A stretch of 64,000 nucleotides of DNA, taken from Anaerosporobacter mobilis DSM 15930 (lineage in GTDB: Bacteria; Bacillota; Clostridia; Lachnospirales; Lachnospiraceae). Location: NCBI RefSeq assembly GCF_900142955.1, contig NZ_FRCP01000006.1, positions 403,163 to 467,162 on the forward strand. The letters are read 5' to 3'. The position numbers and the translations under genes were made by a program. Of this stretch, positions 27,295 to 36,810 are shown one piece after another. Numbering within the stretch: the first letter of the stretch is position 1; every line of letters starts with the position of its first letter. The notes beneath the pieces are model-generated. The model was given only the letters and a program-made list of their open reading frames with translations. It was not told the origin of the DNA and searched no databases.

Positions 27295-29034
27295 CTATAC
27301 CTCAAGTATTATGTCTTTAAATGCACTACCCGAACGAACCATTGGTAATACGATAAAGTCACTGTCTATCATGCATTCAATAATTGTTGGTCTTTTCGTT
27401 TCTTTCATAGCCTCGTTAAGAGCAGCTTCTAGCTCTTCTCTATTCAATGCCCTCTTACCAACTGCATCATAACTCTCTGCTAGTTTAACAAAGTCTGGAG
27501 AATATGGTGGGCAGGCTTTTTCTCCATCTCTACAAGAATAATTACAGCTCTTACGATAACGCAGGCAAGTAACTGGATAACGTTTGTCGTAGAACAATTG
27601 TTGCATCTGACGAACCATACCAAGATAACTGTTATTCACAATAAGGATGATAATCGGTAGTTCCTGTGCAACCGCTGTTGCCATCTCTTGAATATTCATC
27701 TGCATACCGCCATCTCCAGTTATACAGATTATAGCTTTATCAGGATTACCAAGCTGCGCCCCAATTGCCGCTGGTAAACCAAATCCCATGGTTCCAAGTC
27801 CACCTGAAGTAACTAACTTCTTCGTAGCATCTATGTGGATATTTTGTGTGGTCCACATTTGATGCTGCCCAACATCTGTTACAATAACCGCTTCCTTTTC
27901 TTTAATTACTCCATTCACACTTGTTAAGATCTGCTGAGGAGTTAATCCTTCAAATTCTTGCTGCTCTGCTCCGATTGGATACTTTACATTCCATGCCTTG
28001 ATTTCTTCTACCCAAGAAGAATAATCATGTAATCCACTAAAGTCACATTCTAGTAAACTTTCAATTGCATTCCTTGCATCTCCAACAATGGGGATATCTA
28101 CATGTATGTTTCTTGAGATAGATGCCGTATCGATGTCAATATGTATAATCTTAGCCTTTGGTGCAAACTCACTGATTTTACCTGTGATTCTATCATTAAA
28201 ACGAGTACCTATTGAGAATAATACATCACATTCTTCAATTGCCTTGTTACCGGCATAGCATCCATGCATACCTATATTCCCAATGAATAGTTCATGATCA
28301 GTTGGAATAGATCCACGCCCCATAATGCTTGTTACTACTGGAATCTTTGTAGTCTCTGCCAACTTAGTAAATACGTCACTTGCATGAGCAATATTAACAC
28401 CACCACCTACTAAGAATAATGGTCTCCTTGCTTTTTCGAGCATAGCAACGGCACGTTTGATTTGTCCTGCATGTACTGCAGTATTAGGATTATAACTACG
28501 AATGTTAACACTACTTGGATATTTTTCGTCTCCCAACTTCTTCATAATATCCGCAGGTAAATCTACAAGTACAGGGCCCGGTTTCCCAGTCTTAGCAATA
28601 AAGAAAGCTTCTTTAATAATTCTGCCGAGGTCCTTACGATCCGTTACCATAACACTATGTTTAGTGATACTTCTTGTAATACCTACAATATCAACTTCTT
28701 GGAATGCGTCATTACCGATTACTCCTGTTGGTACCTGCCCTGTAAAACATACAAGTGGTACACTATCATAATTAGCAGTAGCGATACCCGTAACTAAGTT
28801 AGTCGCACCAGGACCGCTGGTAACAAGACATACACCTACTTTACCTGTAGAACGTGCATAACCATCTGCCTCATGTATTAGTGCTTGCTCATGTCTTGGA
28901 AGGATTAGCTCAATATCATCTTCCCCATATAATTGGTCAAGTAAATCCATAATGAATCCACCTGGATAAGCGAATAGTGTATCAACACCTTCTTCTTTTA
29001 ATGCTTTAACAAACAACTCGGTTCCTTTAATCAT
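27295..29034 (-). CDS. ilvB: Acetolactate synthase large subunit
   Basis: This ThDP enzyme makes acetolactate (or acetohydroxybutyrate) from pyruvate, the first common step of branched-chain amino acid synthesis. The ThDP Glu lies in PRHEQALIHEADGYAR and the metal site in TGDGGMQMNIQE; length is 579. Near residues 490-515 there is a Cys-rich stretch (CLRYRKSCNYSC, then ACPPYSPDF) with four Cys, absent from well-known enteric enzymes. It is controlled by a T-box leader. No ilvC, ilvD or leu genes are in the window. Confidence 0.95.
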   Translation of the reverse strand: MIKGTELFVKALKEEGVDTLFAYPGGFIMDLLDQLYGEDDIELILPRHEQALIHEADGYARSTGKVGVCLVTSGPGATNLVTGIATANYDSVPLVCFTGQVPTGVIGNDAFQEVDIVGITRSITKHSVMVTDRKDLGRIIKEAFFIAKTGKPGPVLVDLPADIMKKLGDEKYPSSVNIRSYNPNTAVHAGQIKRAVAMLEKARRPLFLVGGGVNIAHASDVFTKLAETTKIPVVTSIMGRGSIPTDHELFIGNIGMHGCYAGNKAIEECDVLFSIGTRFNDRITGKISEFAPKAKIIHIDIDTASISRNIHVDIPIVGDARNAIESLLECDFSGLHDYSSWVEEIKAWNVKYPIGAEQQEFEGLTPQQILTSVNGVIKEKEAVIVTDVGQHQMWTTQNIHIDATKKLVTSGGLGTMGFGLPAAIGAQLGNPDKAIICITGDGGMQMNIQEMATAVAQELPIIILIVNNSYLGMVRQMQQLFYDKRYPVTCLRYRKSCNYSCRDGEKACPPYSPDFVKLAESYDAVGKRALNREELEAALNEAMKETKRPTIIECMIDSDFIVLPMVRSGSAFKDIILEV

Positions 29035-29073
29035 ATCTCTACCTCCTATTTTAATTTGTTTTTACTTTTAATA

Positions 29074-29411
29074 ATAAAAAAGCCCTAAGTAAGATTATCT
29101 TACTTAGGGCGAATATACTCCGTGTTACCACCTAATTTCAAAGCTTGCGCTTTGCACTCTACCAGTACGGGTTGCATATGTATATACAGCTGATACTGTT
29201 TTCCTTATAACGGTGGAATATTCCGTTGAAGCTTACTTAAAACTCACTACGTTTCTTTCAGTTCACAGCTCAAAGGCTACTTCCATACTTCCTTCATGAA
29301 GATTCACACCAACCATCTTCTCTCTTTGCTTTAGGTGAGTATGTACTCCTCCTCGTCATTGCTTTATTGATTTATTTAGTTTTTCGTAGTAACGTGTCAA
29401 AACGTTATATT
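29074..29411 (-). promoter_or_regulatory. T-box leader of ilvBN
   Basis: The minus-strand leader carries a T-box core (AGGTGGTAACACGG, about 29120-29133). A 13-bp terminator stem (29082-29094 with 29098-29110) and T-tract follow. Stem I shows AGTA on its 5' side, closed by CAUAC/GUAUG, then GAA followed by GUA (29278-29280), suggesting a valine specifier. A CUG after another GAA (29259-29261, Leu) is an alternative. The leader should read uncharged tRNA and raise ilvBN expression on branched-chain amino acid shortage. Confidence 0.9.
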
Positions 29412-29417
29412 GTTATG

Positions 29418-29447
29418 ATTATAATCGAGTGTGTATAATTTTGTCAA
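29418..29447 (-). promoter_or_regulatory. SigA-type promoter for ilvBN
   Basis: TTGACA and TATAAT separated by 18 bases lie immediately upstream of the T-box leader, giving a leader of about 340 nt. Confidence 0.8.
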
Positions 29448-29484
29448 GTAAAAAATGTATTTTTCTATATATTATTCTGTATAA

Positions 29485-29520
29485 TACATAACTATGCCGG
29501 ATACCTTACATAGTTATGTA
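29485..29520. promoter_or_regulatory. 12-bp inverted repeat upstream of the flavin-reductase-like gene
   Basis: TACATAACTATG pairs perfectly with CATAGTTATGTA across 12 bases. There is no T-tract in either direction, so an operator is more likely than a terminator. Confidence 0.45.
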
Positions 29521-29625
29521 AAAATAAAAAATATGATATACTAAATATGATGTTTCACATAGAATGTAAAGTGATACGATTTGTAAATTGACTAATAATA
29601 AGATTTATATCGAAAGGAGTATTAT

Positions 29626-30135
29626 ATGTCAGAATTTAAAGCAATTAAACCGACTGAACTAGACGAGAATGTCTGTAAATTAATCGGAAAAGACTGGATG
29701 CTTGTAACCGCAAAGAAAGATAACCAAATCAATACCATGACCGCTTCCTGGGGTGGACTCGGTGTTATGTGGGGTAGAGATGTAGCCTTCACTGTTATTC
29801 GACCTCAACGCTTCACCAAAAAATTCATAGATGGCTCGACTCATTTTTCTCTATCTTTCTACGATAATAAATATAGAGATACCTTGTCATACTTAGGTAA
29901 AGTATCTGGGCGTGATGAAGACAAAATCATCAAATCAGGTCTTACTGTAGCAGAAGAACTTGATACTCCATACTTTGAAGAAGCAAAACTTGTACTTATC
30001 TGCAAAAAGATGTTTGTTCAACCTTTAAATGAAAACAGTTTTCTTGATACCTCATTAATTGAAAAATGGTATCCTAATAGGGATTACCACGAATTATATA
30101 TAGCTGAAATCGAAAAAGTCCTTATTAAAAAATAA
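29626..30135 (+). CDS. Flavin-reductase-like (DIM6/NTAB) FMN-binding protein
   Basis: This 169-residue split-barrel flavoprotein family member has the typical TASWGGLGVMWGRD and ENSF segments. These proteins bind FMN and reduce flavin or metal/quinone substrates; the partner is not indicated. AAAGGAG lies 6 bases before the ATG. It is one of few plus-strand genes and stands alone, with an inverted repeat upstream and a terminator downstream. Confidence 0.85.
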   Translation: MSEFKAIKPTELDENVCKLIGKDWMLVTAKKDNQINTMTASWGGLGVMWGRDVAFTVIRPQRFTKKFIDGSTHFSLSFYDNKYRDTLSYLGKVSGRDEDKIIKSGLTVAEELDTPYFEEAKLVLICKKMFVQPLNENSFLDTSLIEKWYPNRDYHELYIAEIEKVLIKK

Positions 30136-30143
30136 TGTTGTTA

Positions 30144-30193
30144 CATAACGAACCGAATTGATTGTTATTATATAACCAATTCGATTCGTTATG
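30144..30193 (+). terminator. Hairpin after the flavin-reductase-like gene
   Basis: A 17-bp stem with one mismatch (30144-30160 with 30177-30193) begins 9 bp after the stop codon. The T-tract is weak. Confidence 0.6.
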
Positions 30194-30264
30194 TTAAATA
30201 TGTTTGAGCAATTCTATATAAAGCATCCTCTAAACCTTCGCAGATGATATCTAATCATTACCAT

Positions 30265-31386
30265 CTAATTCGTTGTCTCACTCGCTTTACGTGCTCGATA
30301 CTCAGCAAGCATCAAATCTACCACCTCTCCATAACTTTGTTCTCCGCTTTCTTGATTATTCGCCTTTAGATATGTGTCATTTAGTTTTGATGAAACAGCG
30401 CTAATTACCTCGTTATGATACGTCTTCCAATACTCAGAGTTCGCAATACGGTCTGCTAACACTTCCTCACTATACATATCTCTAATTTTCTTATAGAGTT
30501 CTAGATCATGATCGTATAATTGCCTTGTTGCATAGGATAATGCATCCATAACTCCGCTATACCTAAACTCAATATTGTCAGAATCTGTACATGCTAAGTA
30601 GGCGATATAATTTGCCTCATTTTCTCTCATATATCCTTTTTGATGTGCTAGTTCATGACACATGGTTGCTGGTATCCCATAGTCTGCCACATCAACATTC
30701 ACATTCGATTCCATTGTAATTGCAACGAACAATCCCGTTGTTTCTGTATATGACATTGCTCTAGAAGCTAATACGGGTTTAGGATTACTATAATAACCAG
30801 ATAAAGAGTCATACTTATTCCCAAACTCGCTCATGATTCTCTTTGCTTCCTTGGCAGTCTCATAATCTGATGTAGATAACCTGAATACTCCGTCTTCATC
30901 AACACTTGTAATCTGCGCTCTCAAATCATTGGCTTGAATTGCAAGCTCCTCACACAAACCATATAGCTCTTCTATAGAATACGTTTCAACGGTTAAACCA
31001 TAAATCTTACTGAATGGATAACGGTAATAATTCACTCCACAAAACACCATGAAAAGAAAGTAAGCCGTACTAGCAACACACAGTGCATTCACTACATAAC
31101 GTGCAATCGTCTGCTTGCGATTCTCCTTATCACGTACTAGCCGCCTCACCATACGAAAGACAATATATAGAATTAAAAACGGGCCGCAATACAGTCCAAT
31201 TTCAGCTATGGATATCGGTATTAACCCCGTTATAAAACTCATACTCTGTGCAAAGAATCGGTAGATTCCCCTTGCAAACCAAAACTCTGCTATATATTCG
31301 TTATGCCTAACTATTATTAAAACGATTAATCCTAATGGAAACAAGCTAAGCAACCAGATTCTCTTTTTCTTTAACATCTCTTTCAT
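30265..31386 (-). CDS. DUF3810-family membrane metalloprotease-like protein
   Basis: This 373-residue protein has about three N-terminal membrane segments (through residue 130) and an extracytoplasmic domain with a zinc-protease-like HELAHQKGYMRENEAN, matching the DUF3810 family. Substrate and role are unknown. The start at 31386 has AGGAG 7 bases upstream; a longer frame from 31425 lacks support. It is a single-gene unit just downstream of the terminator of a 38-aa ORF. Confidence 0.85.
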   Translation of the reverse strand: MKEMLKKKRIWLLSLFPLGLIVLIIVRHNEYIAEFWFARGIYRFFAQSMSFITGLIPISIAEIGLYCGPFLILYIVFRMVRRLVRDKENRKQTIARYVVNALCVASTAYFLFMVFCGVNYYRYPFSKIYGLTVETYSIEELYGLCEELAIQANDLRAQITSVDEDGVFRLSTSDYETAKEAKRIMSEFGNKYDSLSGYYSNPKPVLASRAMSYTETTGLFVAITMESNVNVDVADYGIPATMCHELAHQKGYMRENEANYIAYLACTDSDNIEFRYSGVMDALSYATRQLYDHDLELYKKIRDMYSEEVLADRIANSEYWKTYHNEVISAVSSKLNDTYLKANNQESGEQSYGEVVDLMLAEYRARKASETTN

Positions 31387-31470
31387 ACCTACACTCCTCT
31401 CTATTAGGTGTTTTCCAACCCCCATTTTATCCTATTTCTATTCTAACTCACAGCATTAACAATAACAAGA

Positions 31471-31512
31471 AAAAAGGGTACCAATTCTTCTTCTAGAATC
31501 GATACCCTTTTT
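31471..31512 (-). terminator. Intrinsic terminator after the 38-aa gene
   Basis: A 10-bp stem (31471-31480 with 31503-31512) with inner pairing and A/T tracts on both sides could work in both directions. It marks the end of the small gene at 31545-31661. Confidence 0.8.
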
Positions 31513-31544
31513 ACTGTCTCCTATTACTTTCCTGTTCATCCATA

Positions 31545-31661
31545 TTATCTGTCTTCACTGTTCTCTGAACCCACTGTACAATACGTTTTTTTGCTACATT
31601 GTTTAATGTAAGCACCTGCCAATCCGAATAAAGTCACTAAAACAAATAATTTCTTTAACAT
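31545..31661 (-). CDS. Small membrane or secreted protein, 38 residues
   Basis: The frame starts at an ATG 8 bases after a perfect AGGAGG and encodes 38 residues. It begins MLKKLFVLVTLFGLAGAYI, a single hydrophobic helix behind two Lys, followed by a polar tail with two Cys. It is bounded by a terminator 30 bp downstream, so it looks like a true gene. I do not recognise a family. It lies between the sensor kinase of the resistance module and the DUF3810 gene; membrane location is inferred. Confidence 0.7.
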   Translation of the reverse strand: MLKKLFVLVTLFGLAGAYIKQCSKKTYCTVGSENSEDR

Positions 31662-31768
31662 TCACTTAACCTCCTAATTAATCTTGTCTACTATAGTTAT
31701 AACACACATATATTAAGTTTATTCTATCGTAATGATTAAGATATTCTTAAGAACTCCATAAGACTTAA

Positions 31769-32662
31769 CTAGGCACTTTTCATTCGGATACTAATTGCAA
31801 ATATGTCGTCATTAAGCTCCGCCTCAATTGTTCCGCCCATCCTTATTGCAAATTCTTTTGCAATGGCTAGTCCTAAGCCCGTAGACTTCTTCGTTTTTGA
31901 TAAATCCGTTGTATAAAAACGTTCAAATATATACTCCACATCTTTTTGTTCAATTGTACTTGTTCGATTGCTAATTCTAAGATAAATCCCATTGTCTTCC
32001 TTCTGTAGCAAAATCCCTATCCAATTCTCCCCATATTTAATAGCGTTGCTTATTATGTTTTCTATTATACGAATCCAAGCCAAAGAATCACCAAATACCC
32101 AAACTGGTCCCTCTTCAATTTGAATATCTGGTTCAATCTTACTTTGCACTAATTCATCATAAAACATAGAAATGGTATCGCATACGATTCCATTTAAATC
32201 AATTCGCTCATAATCAAGTTCATACACGTTAGATTCTAATCGCGTATACTCAAATAATTGATTTAGCATAACAGTTACAGAATTAATTCGATTTTGTATA
32301 ATTTGAATATATTCTTTTTGTTTCTCTTCGTCAAGCCCACCTTTATACAACATCTGTATATACCCTGATGCAGAGGTTAATGGTGTACGCAAATCATGTG
32401 AGACGCTTGTTATGGTTTGCTTAAATAAATTCTCTTGGTTGAGGGTCACATATTTGCATCTTTTAATATCCTTCAAAAGCTTGTTAAGGGATACTATCAA
32501 AGAATTCCATTCTTTCTGATGAATGGTAATTGATAATTCCATATTTGTCTCATTCTCCCGAATAAATTCCACTTGTTTCCTTATGGACGATAATTGTCTT
32601 CGGTATAGGTACAATCGAAACGACAATATTACAATAATTAGGATTAAGATACCAACTACCAT
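31769..32662 (-). CDS. Sensor histidine kinase of the ABC resistance module
   Basis: This 297-residue kinase has one N-terminal membrane segment (residues 2-20) and almost no extracellular part. A HisKA domain with VSHDLRTPL (His 89) and an HATPase domain (N box NIISNAIKYGEN; G box KKSTGLGLAIAKE) follow. Such minimal sensors usually work with an ABC transporter as the detector. It is last in the regulator-ATPase-permease-kinase order, 12 bp after the permease. AGGAGG lies 8 bases before the ATG. Confidence 0.92.
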   Translation of the reverse strand: MVVGILILIIVILSFRLYLYRRQLSSIRKQVEFIRENETNMELSITIHQKEWNSLIVSLNKLLKDIKRCKYVTLNQENLFKQTITSVSHDLRTPLTSASGYIQMLYKGGLDEEKQKEYIQIIQNRINSVTVMLNQLFEYTRLESNVYELDYERIDLNGIVCDTISMFYDELVQSKIEPDIQIEEGPVWVFGDSLAWIRIIENIISNAIKYGENWIGILLQKEDNGIYLRISNRTSTIEQKDVEYIFERFYTTDLSKTKKSTGLGLAIAKEFAIRMGGTIEAELNDDIFAISIRMKSA

Positions 32663-32674
32663 TCGTAATTCCTC

Positions 32675-33511
32675 CTATTTTACATCTGCTCGTTTGAATA
32701 CTAAACATGCTACAATTGTTGATATTATAACATAGCCAACAAACAATATTCCTAGATGTACCATATTTACTATACTAGCATTGCTTTGTATTACTTTATT
32801 AAATCCTTCCGTAAGTTGGATTTTAGAGAACGGAATCTTCCAAGTACTTTCGATCACTCCAAGGATATTTGGTAGCATCATAATAATTATCATATTAAGA
32901 ACCACTGATATTTCAACATTCCGAATTGCTATTACTATTAACGTAAATAAACTTGAGAATGCAACAAATATAGCCAGCCCTCCTAAAATGCAGCGAGCCT
33001 TTGCTAATAACTCACTATTATTATAGTTATTTACGTTTCCCGATAAAACTGAACCGACTAAAAAAGCCACTAACGCTGCACAAGTTACCATTATTATTGT
33101 AGCAATCGCACTTACAATAACTTTCGTTATTACAATATGCTCCCTTTTATACCCTTTGGCAACCATACTCTTTATAGTACGTTCTTTGAATTCGCCACCG
33201 ACCAATATCGCTATCATGATGCCAATAATCATTACAATAACGCCTATTTCTTCAATAACCCCTCCAACAAATTGCGTACCACTTTGTAGAAATTGTTCTG
33301 ATAAGTCAGTCTCATCGTCTACTGTTAAACTAACTCCTTCACCCGCTTGATTTCCCGCTTGTAACATCTCTTTCTTCTCTTGTGGCATATGATCTAAACT
33401 ATAAAAAGCTGCTGCTACAATACCTACATAGCACAATAATACGAATGTACAAACATATAACACTCTTGTATGAAATAACTTATAAAAATCCGCACGTAAT
33501 AAATTAATCAT
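32675..33511 (-). CDS. ABC-2 type permease
   Basis: This 278-residue membrane protein has about six segments, one at residues 18-38 followed by a long extracytoplasmic loop with acidic residues. It starts inside the end of the ATPase gene (8-bp overlap), so translation is coupled. It probably exports, or expels from the membrane, an antimicrobial peptide such as a lantibiotic or bacitracin; this is inferred from the neighbouring kinase and regulator. Confidence 0.88.
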   Translation of the reverse strand: MINLLRADFYKLFHTRVLYVCTFVLLCYVGIVAAAFYSLDHMPQEKKEMLQAGNQAGEGVSLTVDDETDLSEQFLQSGTQFVGGVIEEIGVIVMIIGIMIAILVGGEFKERTIKSMVAKGYKREHIVITKVIVSAIATIIMVTCAALVAFLVGSVLSGNVNNYNNSELLAKARCILGGLAIFVAFSSLFTLIVIAIRNVEISVVLNMIIIMMLPNILGVIESTWKIPFSKIQLTEGFNKVIQSNASIVNMVHLGILFVGYVIISTIVACLVFKRADVK

Positions 33512-34412
33512 TGTTCTTCCCCTCCATCAACTCTACAAAATAACCCTCAAGATCTTGGCCAACAACCCGAATACTCTCCACTGCTATGTCGCCAAGTACA
33601 AGTTGCTTATTCACATCACTTACTTTGTTGATATGACTAAATAATCGTATTCTATCATCTGGAAGAACATCATATTCTACTGTGCCGAATTTATCTTCAA
33701 TTATTGCTATCGCTTTCTTTGTATCATCAACTTTAATCTTGATACATCGCTTACAGCGTTCCATTAGTTCATTCTTATTAAACTCATCAACTAAAACTCC
33801 GTTATTAATAATCCCATATGCAGTGGCAATCTTTGATAATTCACCTAAGATATGGCTTGAAATTAAAATTGTGATGCCTTTTTTATTCAATTCAAGAAGT
33901 AACTCTCGCATCTCCTTGATACCAAATGGGTCTAATCCATTCGTTGGTTCATCTAGCATTAAAAAATCAGGATTTCCAAGTAAGGCAATGGCAATAGCAA
34001 GTCTTTGCTTCATACCTAATGAAAAGTTCTTACTTTTCTTCTTATTGGTGTTCTCAAGTCCTACTAATTTGAGAAGATTGTCTATCACATCTTTTTCTGG
34101 AATTCCATAAAGCCTTACATAATACTCAAGATTTTGTCTTGCAGTCATATGCGGATATAATGCAGGGTTTTCAATTGTAGTTCCAATTCTTCTACGCTGT
34201 TCACTCAACTCTTTACTTCCAAACAGTTTAATATCTCCCTGCGTTGGTAATGCCAAACCTGCCACCATACGGATTAATGTTGTCTTACCTGCTCCATTCT
34301 TACCAACGAATCCATAAATATCACCGCGTTTGATATTCATATTGACATGATCGACAACACATTTTCCAGCATATGACTTTGTTAGATTATTTGTTTGTAA
34401 TACATACTCCAT
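33504..34412 (-). CDS. ABC transporter ATPase, BcrA/lantibiotic-protection type
   Basis: The 302-residue ATPase has Walker A (GKNGAGKTT), an LGMKQR-type signature (FSLGMKQRLAIA) and Walker B (FLMLDEPTNGLD), plus the C-terminal extension usual in the BcrA/LanF group. The start at 34412 has AGGAGG 6 bases upstream; an ATG two codons earlier abuts the ribosome site and is unlikely. Confidence 0.92.
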   Translation of the reverse strand: MEYVLQTNNLTKSYAGKCVVDHVNMNIKRGDIYGFVGKNGAGKTTLIRMVAGLALPTQGDIKLFGSKELSEQRRRIGTTIENPALYPHMTARQNLEYYVRLYGIPEKDVIDNLLKLVGLENTNKKKSKNFSLGMKQRLAIAIALLGNPDFLMLDEPTNGLDPFGIKEMRELLLELNKKGITILISSHILGELSKIATAYGIINNGVLVDEFNKNELMERCKRCIKIKVDDTKKAIAIIEDKFGTVEYDVLPDDRIRLFSHINKVSDVNKQLVLGDIAVESIRVVGQDLEGYFVELMEGKNND

Positions 34413-34535
34413 TGTCATCCTCCTACACTTTCTTTCTATCTTTAATTCAAAACATTTCTTTTGATGATTTTATTATATGGTAGCTTTATTTAGTAAGCAT
34501 TTTTCAAATATAAAGAAAGTATTAAGAGTATGATA

Positions 34536-35225
34536 TTACTCCTCCAGCTGCATCTTAAATCCAATTCCCCATACGGTTTGAATATATTTGCCTTTTGGAT
34601 TTCCTTTTGCTAACTTAGAGCGGATATTACAAATATGTACGTTGATAGCATTGTCTTCTCCTAAGAAATCTTCTTCCCAAACTGACTCAAAGATATTATT
34701 CTTCGTAAATACTTTCTTAGGATTACTCATTAAGAGATGAAGTAAGTTATACTCAAACTTTGTTAGCAAAATCAACATGTTATTAACTGTACAAGTGAAT
34801 TCCGTATCATTCAACTCAATATCCTTAAATCGCAATATAGAATTCTCACTGGTTTGAGCAATATGACCTTTACGGCGTAAAACCACCTCAATCCTTACAA
34901 GTAATTCATCCGTATCGAATGGTTTTGTTATATAATCATCAGCACCAACTTTTAATAAAGATAATCTTGTATCTTTATCGTCTTTTGCTGACACTGCGAT
35001 TACTGGTATGTCACTCTTTTTTCTAATTGCTTGTAACACTTCTTCTCCACTCAGCCCAGGAAGCATTAGATCAAGAAGTACTAAGTCGTACTTCTCTTTT
35101 TCAATCCAAAACAACGCTTCTGTTCCAGAGTATGCATTATCAACTTCATAACAATGATGCGTTAACAGCTCCCTCATCATTCCACCTATATCACTATCAT
35201 CTTCTACTATTAATATTTTGTTCAT
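34536..35225 (-). CDS. OmpR-family response regulator
   Basis: The protein has a receiver domain (acidic VEDDSD; phospho-acceptor in LVLLDLMLPG; conserved Lys in ITKPFD) and a winged-helix DNA-binding domain (about 130-229). The start at 35225 follows GAGG by 5 bases; a frame from 35246 is longer but less likely. It lies 32 bp after the DHH gene and 123 bp before the ATPase gene, and should control the downstream transporter genes. Confidence 0.92.
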   Translation of the reverse strand: MNKILIVEDDSDIGGMMRELLTHHCYEVDNAYSGTEALFWIEKEKYDLVLLDLMLPGLSGEEVLQAIRKKSDIPVIAVSAKDDKDTRLSLLKVGADDYITKPFDTDELLVRIEVVLRRKGHIAQTSENSILRFKDIELNDTEFTCTVNNMLILLTKFEYNLLHLLMSNPKKVFTKNNIFESVWEEDFLGEDNAINVHICNIRSKLAKGNPKGKYIQTVWGIGFKMQLEE

Positions 35226-35257
35226 ACGCGCCTCTTCATCCTTCATACTCCATTCAA

Positions 35258-36757
35258 TTAATCAACCTCTACATAAGATAGATGGAATATATCCTTGTTT
35301 ATAATGAATATATCACTCATATCCTGTTTATTAACTGCTATATAATCACCAACATCACCATACATATAATTATCTGGTTCCCATCTTGTGAATAATTTTG
35401 TTATTATATTGACTGGTTTCGCATAGACATCTTCATCTTCCTTAGCGGCACATGCTTGTGCAAACTTATCAAGAGATATTGATGTGCCATCAAGCTGATT
35501 TTTGATAATTGGCATATATTGAGTAGAATAGTTTATCTTCGCTGTGACAGGTCGATACGTCTGTAGAAACCTCTCCTCCTCCATTACATATGCTTCTCCA
35601 TATACTCCAAGAATAATATATATTCTATCCTCTACTATAATATCAATATCACCTTCTAATGTTCGAATTAGTACAGGTGTCCCTTCCCTGATGTGCTCTG
35701 ATAACTTAACATAACCGATTGGCACCCTGGTCTTGCGATATTTCTTCATCTGTGTTAAATCAACGGTATATTGTGTAGCATCAATAACTTCAAAACTTTC
35801 GTAATATTGATTCATTCGCTCTGTAAAGTATGCCTCAAGAATCATATTATTATATTGCGCTTCAAACAATCGACGTTGTATGAAACCACCGGCTTTTTCA
35901 TTATGTCCTCCACCAGATCCGATAATTGCTGTTAGATAACTTGCTAGTTCACAAGCTTTCACTTCCTTGATGCAACTACGTATAGATATCTTAATCCCAT
36001 CGTGTACTTCATTGTACACAATACAAGTATCAATACAATCTACTTGTAATAAGAAATCACTTATTAAACCTAATATATTCGGATCACAAGGTTTAACCTT
36101 AATTACGGCAAAGCGAAACTTATCATTATAGATGTAACGTAATAATGCTAAGCCTGCTATCTCTAACTCTTCCAGTGAGATGTTAGAATTTCGTAGTGTC
36201 AATATGGTTGCTTGCTCATAATGAAGCATGTCCCGCATATCGCGATCTAACGGATGGAATATCTCCCCAAGTTGCCCTGTATCTGTATATAAACCATAAA
36301 ATAATGCTGTTGCAATCTTTACATCAGAATTCACATCGAAGCCTTCTTTCTGCAATAATTGCCATACAAGAGTTGAACAACAACCAAGATAACTACGTAT
36401 ATCTGAATACTTATATTGATCCGGATTAATTTCTAATTGATGATGATCAATAATTGCAATCTCTTTCGCTTCATGTCTAGTAACATTTCCTGTTCCATAC
36501 TGACAATCCACTGTAATTAGAAGATCAATTTCTATTGATTTCTCCACATATTCAATTGGTATATTAAGTTTTTCAATCATGAGTAATAGATTGCTCTTTT
36601 GTATTTTGTAACGCCCACTATAGATAAAGCGGACCTTCTTCTCCTTTGATTTGAAATAACTATACAATGCATACCCTGACGCTAGACTGTCTGCATCTGG
36701 ATTGTCATGACTTTGTATTACTATATTATCGTGCTTTAATAGATTTTTTAAGCGCAT
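35258..36757 (-). CDS. DHH/DHHA1 phosphoesterase with extra C-terminal region
   Basis: Residues 1-310 form a DHH-DHHA1 phosphoesterase of the NrnA/RecJ-like group, with DNPDADS near 20, DHH near 102 and GSGGGHNEKAGG near 282. Such enzymes degrade short oligoribonucleotides, pAp or cyclic dinucleotide products. A further 180 residues follow, with two weak PGDY-like modules (for example GDVGDYIAVNKQDMSD near 465). This tail is longer than usual and its role is unknown. GGAAGG lies 6 bases before the ATG. Confidence 0.85.
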   Translation of the reverse strand: MRLKNLLKHDNIVIQSHDNPDADSLASGYALYSYFKSKEKKVRFIYSGRYKIQKSNLLLMIEKLNIPIEYVEKSIEIDLLITVDCQYGTGNVTRHEAKEIAIIDHHQLEINPDQYKYSDIRSYLGCCSTLVWQLLQKEGFDVNSDVKIATALFYGLYTDTGQLGEIFHPLDRDMRDMLHYEQATILTLRNSNISLEELEIAGLALLRYIYNDKFRFAVIKVKPCDPNILGLISDFLLQVDCIDTCIVYNEVHDGIKISIRSCIKEVKACELASYLTAIIGSGGGHNEKAGGFIQRRLFEAQYNNMILEAYFTERMNQYYESFEVIDATQYTVDLTQMKKYRKTRVPIGYVKLSEHIREGTPVLIRTLEGDIDIIVEDRIYIILGVYGEAYVMEEERFLQTYRPVTAKINYSTQYMPIIKNQLDGTSISLDKFAQACAAKEDEDVYAKPVNIITKLFTRWEPDNYMYGDVGDYIAVNKQDMSDIFIINKDIFHLSYVEVD

Positions 36758-36810
36758 TTGATTCCTTCCTCTTGCTTAATAAACATTAATTGATGTCACT
36801 GGCCTAAGTT

